Source of the DNA: Bacteroidia bacterium
GTDB taxonomy: Bacteria > Bacteroidota > Bacteroidia > UKL13-3
DNA: 64,000 nt
Assembly: GCA_021740845.1 (NCBI GenBank)
Contig: JAIOYZ010000022.1
Span: 1-64,000, forward strand
Reading direction: 5' to 3'
In this document: piece by piece, positions 9,495 to 16,704 of the stretch
Numbering within the stretch: the stretch's first letter is position 1
Layout of the letters: every line of letters starts with the position of its first letter
The notes under the pieces: generated by a model
Database searches by the model: none
What the model was told of the DNA's origin: nothing
The model's input: only the letters and a program-made list of their open reading frames with translations
Program-made: the position numbers and the translations under genes

Positions 9495-10179
9495 TTGGTA
9501 TTTGCAGTTTTATGGCGCGTAACATATGGCGTTTGTGTGGTGGACCTGCAATTTTCTCCACTTTAAAACCAACGGCTTGCAAATTCCTTCTTACATCTCC
9601 TTTGGCAGAATAGGTTACTAAAATTCCATTTTCTTGCAAGCAATTAAATAGCTTTTGAAACAATTCTATAGTCCAAAGTTCCGCTTGTTTTTCAGGACCA
9701 AATGCATCAAAATAAATTAAATTATAGGATTCTTTTGGTTCAAACAATTCTAAACCTTGCTGTATTTTTTTTAAGGTAAATCTAGGTGTAATTTCTTCTT
9801 CTTTATTCCAAAAACAAGTATGAAGTTTTATAAAATCAGAATTTTGTTCAATCGTCCAATTTGCATTGTAATCAAGCATCTTCACCAAATCATAGCTTAG
9901 AGGTATGGTTTCTAAACTGTGATAAGTACAATTGAAATTTTGCTTCTTACTTTCCAATAAAGTTAGCATTGCATTTAAGCCGGTACCAAAACCAATTTCA
10001 AGAATTTTTATTTCTGTCAACTGCGTTTGGTTCAAACCAAAATTTAACCCAGCCTCTATAAAAACATGCTTGCTTTCTATAACAGCGCCATGCACCGAAT
10101 GATAGGTTTCATCAATATCTTTTCGGTAAAGTGTTTTTAATCCTTCTGTATTGCTTACTATTTCTGGAACAGTTGGCAT
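9487..10179 (-). CDS. mnmD: tRNA U34 5-methylaminomethyl-2-thiouridine-forming methyltransferase
   Basis: A 230-residue SAM-dependent methyltransferase of the MnmC N-domain (DUF752) family. It shows the SAM motif EIGFGTGLNAML, the LETIPL segment after strand 2, and the hallmark YFDAFGPEKQAELW block followed by the YSAKGDVRRNL motif near the C-terminus. It methylates nm5(s2)U34 in the wobble position of tRNA to mnm5(s2)U. It is separate from the FAD domain here but overlaps it by 8 bp. Upstream, its ATG overlaps the stop of the exonuclease-fold gene (TAATG), so the three genes are very likely co-transcribed and translationally coupled. One exact GGTTCAAACC element (10029) encodes GLNQ. Confidence 0.88.
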   Translation of the reverse strand: MPTVPEIVSNTEGLKTLYRKDIDETYHSVHGAVIESKHVFIEAGLNFGLNQTQLTEIKILEIGFGTGLNAMLTLLESKKQNFNCTYHSLETIPLSYDLVKMLDYNANWTIEQNSDFIKLHTCFWNKEEEITPRFTLKKIQQGLELFEPKESYNLIYFDAFGPEKQAELWTIELFQKLFNCLQENGILVTYSAKGDVRRNLQAVGFKVEKIAGPPHKRHMLRAIKLQIPNE

Positions 10180-11198
10180 TAGTTCATTTTAAGATATAAA
10201 TACACAGGAAAATGATCGCTATATCCATTTAAGTATTTGCTGCCGCCAAATGTTCTTTTTGGACTGCCCTTATATTTTTCTTCCGTTTCTAACATCCATT
10301 CTTCTTTAAAAGTATGAGTTGAATTGCTTTCATAAACCAATTTACTTTTGCTAGATAATAGGTTTTGGTTCAAGAAAAATTGGTCTAAGAAATTCCATTC
10401 GCCTTTGTATTTATAGGAGCCTTCGCCAGCTTCCATTAATGAAAACATAGGATTATAGTATTGTCCTGACTTTAAATTGCTGGCATCACCTTTGGCTTGC
10501 ATGGTCTCTAAAATGCTAGTGTTGTTTGGGTAATCGTTAAAATCTCCCATCACCAAAATGGCAGTATTTTTATCTGCTTTTTGGATGCTATCGCAAATGC
10601 CTCTTAAAGTTTTAGCAACAAAAAGTCTTTTAAACTCGCTTTCTTTTTCGCCTTCTCTTCTGCTTGGCCAGTGGTTTACCAAAATTACCAAACGCGAATT
10701 GTTCTTCAAAAGAAAATCAGCCATCACAATTCCGCGTGTATTATCGCCGCCAATTGCATTGGTATCAATTAAGAAAATATGTTTGTTTAAATTCTTAACC
10801 AGGGTTTTGTTGTATAATAATGCATTGTCAATTCCTCTTTCATCAGGACTATCAAACCAAATATAATCGTAGTTATGTTCCTGTTTTTTTAATTCTTGAA
10901 CCAAACCTTTTACTGCTATTTCACTTTCAATTTCGCACATTCCTAAAAAATCTGGACCCTTTGCTTGGTTCATAGCGCCAATAACTTTGGCCATATTGTG
11001 CAATTTATTTTGATAGCGTTCGGTATTCCAATGGTATTTTCCTTGTGGTGTAAATTCCTCATCAAACTTGTTGGGAGTATCTAGTGTATCAAATAAATTC
11101 TCCTGATTATAAAAGGCTACGCATATTCTTTTGGCATTTTGTGCATGCAATTCAAAACAAAATGCGCTCAATAGAAGTATTATTACTTTGTATTTCAT
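10179..11198 (-). CDS. Exported endonuclease/exonuclease/phosphatase-family protein
   Basis: A 339-residue protein with an N-terminal signal peptide (MKYKVIILLLSAFCFELHAQ). The EEP fold motifs are visible in order: YNQENLFD, CEIES (metal-binding Glu), NHWPSR, GDFND and the terminal SDHFPVYLYL. These are the residues used by DNase I-like nucleases and phosphodiesterases, so it is a probable secreted or periplasmic metal-dependent phosphoesterase; whether it cuts DNA, RNA or phospholipid is undecided. It is first in the operon with mnmD and the FAD oxidoreductase. A TATTTTCG -7-like box lies just upstream (11203-11210). Confidence 0.82.
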   Translation of the reverse strand: MKYKVIILLLSAFCFELHAQNAKRICVAFYNQENLFDTLDTPNKFDEEFTPQGKYHWNTERYQNKLHNMAKVIGAMNQAKGPDFLGMCEIESEIAVKGLVQELKKQEHNYDYIWFDSPDERGIDNALLYNKTLVKNLNKHIFLIDTNAIGGDNTRGIVMADFLLKNNSRLVILVNHWPSRREGEKESEFKRLFVAKTLRGICDSIQKADKNTAILVMGDFNDYPNNTSILETMQAKGDASNLKSGQYYNPMFSLMEAGEGSYKYKGEWNFLDQFFLNQNLLSSKSKLVYESNSTHTFKEEWMLETEEKYKGSPKRTFGGSKYLNGYSDHFPVYLYLKMN

Positions 11199-11291
11199 TT
11201 TGCGAAAATAAGATAAAGCGGCATTGCCTAGATTATTTTTACATAAATATTCAAGATTTGTGCTTTTGATTTCTAAATTTGATCACTTACC

Positions 11292-12389
11292 ATGAAAGGC
11301 TATTTATTTACAAAATATATTCCGGGACCAGAAGAGGAAAAAGGATTTCAGGAATTGTTGAACCTATTTCTTCAACTTCTTCAATACACAAATGGTGATG
11401 TTGCTGAGGCATTAGATTGGTTGAACCAAATAGATCAGCAACACCATTTCACAAGTGAAAGTTATGGAATGGGAAATTTTATTCAGGATTTAAAAGACAA
11501 AGGTTATGTAAAAGAAAACCCTTTGGATGGAAATTTTGCTCCTACCTCTAAAACCAATCAAACCATTCGAAAAAACAGTTTGGATGAGATTTTTGGTAAA
11601 TTAAAAAAGGGCGGAAAAGGAAATCACAATACCACCAAAACAGGCCAAGGGGATGAAATGAACAGTGAAGTTCGTAAATTTTCTTTCGGCGATTCCTTGG
11701 ATCAAATAGACCTAACCGCCAGCATTCACAACGCACAGGTAAACCATGGAATAGATAGTTTTCACCTCACTGAAGACGATTTAGAAATAAAAGAAAAAGA
11801 TCAAAAAACACAAACCTCCACCGTGTTAATGATTGATATTTCTCATAGCATGATTTTATATGGAGAAGATAGAATAACTCCTGCTAAAAAAGTAGCCATG
11901 GCCTTAGCCGAATTAATAAAAACACGTTACCCAAAAGATACCTTGGATATTCTTGTTTTTGGCAATGATGCCTGGCCAATTGAAGTTAAAGATTTACCTT
12001 ATTTACAAGTTGGTCCTTACCATACCAATACTTATGCTGGATTAGAATTGGCTTTAGATATGTTGCGCAAACGCCGCAATACAAACAAGCAAATTTTTAT
12101 GATTACCGATGGAAAACCAACCTGTTTAAAAGAGGGTGCTGGGTATTATCAGAACAGTTTTGGTTTAGATAGAAAAATAATAAATAAAACCCTTACCATG
12201 GCTGCACAGGCTAGGAGATTGGGCATTCCCATCACTACCTTTATGATTGCCACCGACCCGTATTTGCAAAAGTTTGTGCGTGAATTTACACAAACCAATA
12301 ACGGAAAAGCATATTACAGCGGATTAAATGGCTTGGGCGATTTTATCTTCGAAGATTTTGAAAAGAACAGAAAAAAGAACGTGAAATAG
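11292..12389 (+). CDS. VWA-domain protein partnered with a MoxR/ChlI-type AAA+ ATPase
   Basis: A 365-residue cytoplasmic protein (no signal peptide). The N-terminal part (1-170) is charged and contains a lysine-rich segment. The C-terminal von Willebrand A domain (about 175-355) carries a complete metal-ion adhesion site: D-I-S-H-S near residue 181, the threonine in HTNTYAG, and ITDGKPT. VWA proteins of this type work with an AAA+ partner encoded next door, as in Mg-chelatase (ChlD/ChlI) and MoxR systems. The ATPase gene begins 10 bp downstream. No tetrapyrrole biosynthesis genes are present, so Mg insertion is unlikely and a role in protein or cofactor assembly is the better inference. A TAAATTTG box lies at 11274-11281. 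Confidence 0.8.
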   Translation: MKGYLFTKYIPGPEEEKGFQELLNLFLQLLQYTNGDVAEALDWLNQIDQQHHFTSESYGMGNFIQDLKDKGYVKENPLDGNFAPTSKTNQTIRKNSLDEIFGKLKKGGKGNHNTTKTGQGDEMNSEVRKFSFGDSLDQIDLTASIHNAQVNHGIDSFHLTEDDLEIKEKDQKTQTSTVLMIDISHSMILYGEDRITPAKKVAMALAELIKTRYPKDTLDILVFGNDAWPIEVKDLPYLQVGPYHTNTYAGLELALDMLRKRRNTNKQIFMITDGKPTCLKEGAGYYQNSFGLDRKIINKTLTMAAQARRLGIPITTFMIATDPYLQKFVREFTQTNNGKAYYSGLNGLGDFIFEDFEKNRKKNVK

Positions 12390-12399
12390 AAAATAGTAT

Positions 12400-13884
12400 A
12401 TGGCAAAAAAAACTAATGTTTTAGAAATAAAAACACTTAAAGCTCTCAAAGATTTCGGCTACCAATCTCGTTCGGTTAAAGAAGAGATGAGAGCCAATTT
12501 AATAAATAGTTTAAAAGCGGGTACCAATCCGTTTCAAGGCATTCAAGGTTATGATGATACTGTAATTCCACAGTTGCAAACTGCTATTTTATCAAGGCAT
12601 AATATTATTTTATTAGGCTTAAGAGGTCAGGCAAAAACACGTATTGCACGCTTAATGGTTAACCTTTTAGATGAGTATATTCCCGTTGTAGAAGGCAGTG
12701 AAATTAACGATGATCCTCTTGAACCTTTAAGTAGGTTTGCCATTGATTTAATAAATGATTTGGGAGATAATACTCCAATATCCTGGCTGCACAGAGATGC
12801 TAGATATACAGAAAAACTGGCTACTCCCGATGTTTCGGTTGCCGATTTAATTGGTGATGTAGATCCAATTAAAGCAGCAACTCTTAAAATGCATTATAAC
12901 GATGAACGGGTGATTCATTTTGGTTTGATTCCAAGAAGTAATCGGTGTTTATTTGTGATTAATGAATTGCCAGATTTACAAGCTAGAATTCAAGTTTCAT
13001 TGTTTAATATTTTGCAAGAAGGCGATTTGCAAATTCGTGGTTTTAAATTGCGTTTGCCTTTGGATGTTCAGTTTGTTTTTACTGCAAATCCTGAGGATTA
13101 TACCAATAGAGGAAGTATTGTTACGCCTTTAAAAGATAGGATTGATAGCCAAATTTTAACGCACTATCCAAAGACGCTTGAGTTGGCTAAAAAAGTAACA
13201 ACGCAAGAAGCTAAAATCACTCCAGAGCAAAGAAAAAATATTGTTGTAAGCGAATTGCTTTTAGATCTAATAGAACACATTGCTTTAGAAGCCAGATCGA
13301 GCGATTGGGTGGATCAAAAAAGTGGGGTTTCTGCTAGGTTAACAATTAGTGCATTAGAGAATTTATACAGTGCCGCAGAACGCAGAATGTTGTTAAGTGG
13401 CGATACCAAAACCCATGCACGGATAAGTGATGTATTTGGTGTTTTGCCAAGCATAACGGGTAAGGTTGAATTAGTTTATGAGGGTGAATTAGAAGGCTCA
13501 CAAAATGTGGCGCAAAGTCTTATCGGGAAAGCTATACGCACCTTGTTTACAGAGAAATTCCCTAACCCAGAAAAAGCAAAGAAATCGAAAAAAGAAAATC
13601 CATATGCGCTAATTTTAAATTGGTTCAACGATGGATATTCTATTAGCACTTTAAACTTAAGCAATGAAGAAAATTACATCAATACTTTGCTTACTGTTGA
13701 GGGTTTGGGAGAGCTGGTAAAAGCTACTTACCCAAAATTACCTGAGTATGAAAAAGTGATTTTAATGGAATTGGTTTTACATGGTTTGGCAGAATATAGT
13801 CAGTTAAGCAAACATCCTTTGGTAAAAGGCTTTGAGTTTAAGGATTTAATGGCAGGCATGTTTAATATCGCAGAGGATAATTAG
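12400..13884 (+). CDS. AAA+ ATPase of the magnesium-chelatase/MoxR type
   Basis: A 494-residue ATPase. Walker A is G-L-R-G-Q-A-K-T-R (residues 73-81), a variant form in which AKT replaces the usual GKT/S. The Walker B region reads LFVINELPDLQ (about 185-195), so the usual Asp-Glu pair is Asn-Glu. Sensor 1 is FTANPEDYTNRG and the arginine-finger region follows in LKDRIDSQI. The C-terminal 200 residues are a helical lid and an extension of unknown function. It is the obvious partner of the VWA protein 10 bp upstream. The two together are a MoxR-VWA type chaperone module; the client is not visible. The Walker changes may slow or alter hydrolysis. Confidence 0.8.
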   Translation: MAKKTNVLEIKTLKALKDFGYQSRSVKEEMRANLINSLKAGTNPFQGIQGYDDTVIPQLQTAILSRHNIILLGLRGQAKTRIARLMVNLLDEYIPVVEGSEINDDPLEPLSRFAIDLINDLGDNTPISWLHRDARYTEKLATPDVSVADLIGDVDPIKAATLKMHYNDERVIHFGLIPRSNRCLFVINELPDLQARIQVSLFNILQEGDLQIRGFKLRLPLDVQFVFTANPEDYTNRGSIVTPLKDRIDSQILTHYPKTLELAKKVTTQEAKITPEQRKNIVVSELLLDLIEHIALEARSSDWVDQKSGVSARLTISALENLYSAAERRMLLSGDTKTHARISDVFGVLPSITGKVELVYEGELEGSQNVAQSLIGKAIRTLFTEKFPNPEKAKKSKKENPYALILNWFNDGYSISTLNLSNEENYINTLLTVEGLGELVKATYPKLPEYEKVILMELVLHGLAEYSQLSKHPLVKGFEFKDLMAGMFNIAEDN

Positions 13885-13928
13885 CCTTAACTAGGCACGT
13901 TTATCTTAAGTGTTTTGTATTTTATTTC

Positions 13929-13938
13929 GGTTTGAACC
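13929..13938 (+). repeat. Recurrent 10-mer GGTTTGAACC, intergenic copy
   Basis: An exact copy with the extended context TTTCGGTTTGAACCAA, located between the AAA+ gene and amn and immediately before the hairpin at 13941. A second copy in the same orientation follows at 14010. Confidence 0.9.
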
Positions 13939-13940
13939 AA

Positions 13941-13988
13941 CCCATTTTTCAATAAGTTTTTAATTTATTGGAGAATGGGTTTCTTTTT
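13941..13988 (+). terminator. Probable terminator hairpin after the AAA+ gene
   Basis: CCCATTTTTCAATAA (13941-13955) pairs imperfectly with TTATTGGAGAATGGG (about 13965-13979), followed by TTTCTTTTT. It lies about 55 bp after the stop codon of the AAA+ gene. Confidence 0.6.
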
Positions 13989-14009
13989 GGCGCATTAAAA
14001 CTCCTTATT

Positions 14010-14019
14010 GGTTTGAACC
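14010..14019 (+). repeat. Recurrent 10-mer GGTTTGAACC, second intergenic copy
   Basis: An exact copy (TTGGTTTGAACCAAG), 24 bp upstream of the amn start codon and in direct orientation with the copy at 13929. Confidence 0.9.
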
Positions 14020-14042
14020 AAGCAATAGTTTAAATTGCTCAC

Positions 14043-14816
14043 ATGAAAACTAAAGAAGATATAGTAAACGATTGGCTACCCCGTTATACTGGCAGACCAT
14101 TAACTGAGTTTGGTGAATATATTTTGCTTACTAATTTTATGAATTATGTGGAGCTATTTGCTCAACGTTTTGGAGTAGAAGTAATGGGCAAAGACAAACC
14201 TATGCAAACTGCAACAGCAGAAAATATTACCATTATTAACTTTGGTATGGGAAGTGCCATGGCTGCAACTTGCATGGATTTATTAAGTGCTGTTCATCCA
14301 AAGGCCGCTTTGTTTTTAGGTAAATGTGGTGGCTTAAAAAAGGTAACTAAGATTGGAGATTTAATTCTTCCTATTGCTGCCATTAGAGGTGAAGGAACTA
14401 GTAACGATTATATCATGCCTGAAATACCTGCCTTGCCTTCCTTTCGTATGCAAAAAGCTGTTTCTGCTACCATAGTTAAACACGATATGGATTATTGGAC
14501 AGGTACTGTTTATACCACCAACCGCCGCGTTTGGGAACACGATGAGGAATTTAAAAACTATCTCCGAAAAACCAGAGCAATGGGAATTGATATGGAAACT
14601 GCAACCATTTTTATTACCGGTTTTGTTAATGAAATTCCTAAAGGAGCTTTGTTATTAGTAAGCGATAATCCCATGGTTCCAGAAGGTGTAAAAACGTCTA
14701 AAAGTGATGTTTCTGTTACTGCCCAATTTGTAGCCAAACATCTAGAAATTGGCATAGATTCACTGATAGAACTTCGTGATTCTGGTGAATCAGTGAAGCA
14801 CTTGAGGTTTGAGTAA
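14043..14816 (+). CDS. amn: AMP nucleosidase, short form
   Basis: A 257-residue enzyme of the nucleoside phosphorylase/hydrolase fold that splits AMP into adenine and ribose 5-phosphate. The phosphorylase-like core is visible: INFGMGSAMAATC, FLGKCGG, and the substrate-binding GIDMETATIF motif, then LLVSDNP. The E. coli enzyme is almost twice as long because of an N-terminal regulatory domain. That domain is absent here, as is usual in Bacteroidota, so allosteric control by ATP and phosphate is not expected to be the same. The gene stands alone between the AAA+ gene and the convergent GH15 gene. Confidence 0.88.
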   Translation: MKTKEDIVNDWLPRYTGRPLTEFGEYILLTNFMNYVELFAQRFGVEVMGKDKPMQTATAENITIINFGMGSAMAATCMDLLSAVHPKAALFLGKCGGLKKVTKIGDLILPIAAIRGEGTSNDYIMPEIPALPSFRMQKAVSATIVKHDMDYWTGTVYTTNRRVWEHDEEFKNYLRKTRAMGIDMETATIFITGFVNEIPKGALLLVSDNPMVPEGVKTSKSDVSVTAQFVAKHLEIGIDSLIELRDSGESVKHLRFE

Positions 14817-14832
14817 AATGGGATATAATTTG

Positions 14833-16644
14833 TTAGTCAGATAACAAGGTTGCCAGCAATTGTTCCTCCTCGCTAATTTCTTCTTCACCCAAAGTCATAG
14901 CAGTTTCTATTAATGCTAAATGCGAATAGGCCTGAGGGAAATTGCCTAAAAGCCTTTTGGTTTTAAAATCAATATCTTCACTAAACAAACCCAAATGGTT
15001 GGAGTATGATAATAATTTTTTGAACCTTGATTTGGCTTCTTTTTTATATCCAATTTTATAAAGGGAATTAATCAGCCAAAAGGTGCAAATGGTAAATGCA
15101 GAATTAGGTGTTCCAAAATCATCTTGGTTGCGGTACCTATAAAGTAAACCATCTTCCTCCAATTGATTCATAATTGCCAATACAGTTTTTTTATAACGTT
15201 CATCTTGCACGTCAATAAAACCATAATCTTCCATTAGCAAAACAGATGCGTCCATATCATCTGAGCCATAGCTTTGCGCAAAACCTTGCGACTTTTCGCT
15301 CCAGGCTTTTTCAAAAATATCTTTCTTGATTGTTTTGGATAATAGGTTCCACTTTTCTGCATACTCAGTTTGGTTCAGCAATAGGGCGATTTTTTCTGCT
15401 CTATCAATTGCCACCCAACAAAGCACTTTGCTAAAAGTAAAATGCCTATCCTCTGTTCTAATTTCCCAAATACCTTTATCTGGTAATTGCCAATTTTCAT
15501 CCACCCCTCTAACAATTCCCCTAACGATAGTCCAGAGTTCTTCACTTAAGCCAATATCAGTTGGGAATAGTAAAAAATGTTGATGAATAACGTCCATCAA
15601 AATACCATAAATATCATTTTGCTTTTGTTCAAATGCAGCATTTCCAATTCTTACTGGTTTAGAATTTTTATACCCTGATAAATGATCGAGTTCCTTTTCA
15701 ACTAAATTTTTCTCACCACCAATGCCATACATAATTTGCATCTTATGACCTTTGTCGGGTAATAGACCAATAATAAATTTAAGGTAATCATTTGTAGAAA
15801 TGGTATGCCCCAATTTCACCTTTATTTTAATCACCATTGAGGCATCTCTAATCCAACAAAAACGATAATCCCAGTTTCTAACTTCTCCAATGGTTTCTGG
15901 TAATGAAGTGGTAATTGCTGCTAAAACAGCTCCAGATTTATGATAGGTAAGTAGTTTTAATGTTAAGGCACTTCTTATAATTTCCTCCGAATAAAATTTA
16001 AAAGTGGTAGTTTTATCCGACCAGTTGAGCCAATATAAACGTGTTCGTTGTAATTTTAAATAAGTTCGTTTTATATCTTGTTTTAGAATTTTTTGATTGT
16101 AGCTAAGTAACATAAACGAATCTGCCCTTAGTTCCTGCCATTCTTGTTTGGCAATTGAATTTAAATTTAATGCCGAGTATAAATATATTGAATCGTATTC
16201 GCCCTTTGCTGTATACGCTTTAATATAATTCTCTTTTATTTTAAACCTAGTTTCTGGCGCGGCATACTCTAATTTTGGTTCAAACCGAATACTTATAATT
16301 GGGCTACCATTAATAAGTTTAATATATCTAATTAGATCTGGTGGCAAATAAGCAATACCTCCTTCATGTTCATACCTTGGCATAAAATCATGTACCTCAA
16401 ATTGACCTTCTGTGCTAATAAATCCTGTAATTAAAATGCAAGTATTGGTCTCATAATGCTGGTAACTAGAAAGTAAATTTTTTACCTCAATTTTCCACGA
16501 ACCTCCTTTGTTTTCATCCAACAGAGCACCAAATGTAGACGGAGAATCAAACCTTGGTAAACATAGCCAATCTATTGAACCGTTTTTTGATACCAACGCT
16601 GCACTTTGGCAATTACCTATAACTCCATAATCTAAATTATCCAT
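14833..16644 (-). CDS. Glycoside hydrolase family 15 protein, probable trehalase
   Basis: A 603-residue cytoplasmic (alpha/alpha)6-barrel enzyme. The N-terminus YGVIGNCQSAALVSKNGSID and WLCLPRFDSPSTFGALLD are the standard opening of bacterial GH15 proteins. NWDYRFCWIRDASM lies near residue 265, the general acid region GIWEIR near residue 395, and FPQAYSHLALIE near the C-terminus. Family members hydrolyse alpha-glucosides; the bacterial subgroup includes trehalases as well as glucoamylases. The divergent neighbour makes trehalose, with only 60 bp between the starts, so trehalase is the favoured reading. Without biochemical data glucoamylase-like activity remains possible. Confidence 0.82.
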   Translation of the reverse strand: MDNLDYGVIGNCQSAALVSKNGSIDWLCLPRFDSPSTFGALLDENKGGSWKIEVKNLLSSYQHYETNTCILITGFISTEGQFEVHDFMPRYEHEGGIAYLPPDLIRYIKLINGSPIISIRFEPKLEYAAPETRFKIKENYIKAYTAKGEYDSIYLYSALNLNSIAKQEWQELRADSFMLLSYNQKILKQDIKRTYLKLQRTRLYWLNWSDKTTTFKFYSEEIIRSALTLKLLTYHKSGAVLAAITTSLPETIGEVRNWDYRFCWIRDASMVIKIKVKLGHTISTNDYLKFIIGLLPDKGHKMQIMYGIGGEKNLVEKELDHLSGYKNSKPVRIGNAAFEQKQNDIYGILMDVIHQHFLLFPTDIGLSEELWTIVRGIVRGVDENWQLPDKGIWEIRTEDRHFTFSKVLCWVAIDRAEKIALLLNQTEYAEKWNLLSKTIKKDIFEKAWSEKSQGFAQSYGSDDMDASVLLMEDYGFIDVQDERYKKTVLAIMNQLEEDGLLYRYRNQDDFGTPNSAFTICTFWLINSLYKIGYKKEAKSRFKKLLSYSNHLGLFSEDIDFKTKRLLGNFPQAYSHLALIETAMTLGEEEISEEEQLLATLLSD

Positions 16645-16704
16645 ACCAGTTTTATTTAGTTAACTTTGGAATATAATGTTTTTTTAATCTTTAATGTTAC
16701 TTAA

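Noticed and set aside
11292..13884. Magnesium chelatase for chlorophyll synthesis
   Set aside because: Only the AAA+ and VWA parts are present, with altered Walker motifs, and no large H subunit or porphyrin genes are nearby.
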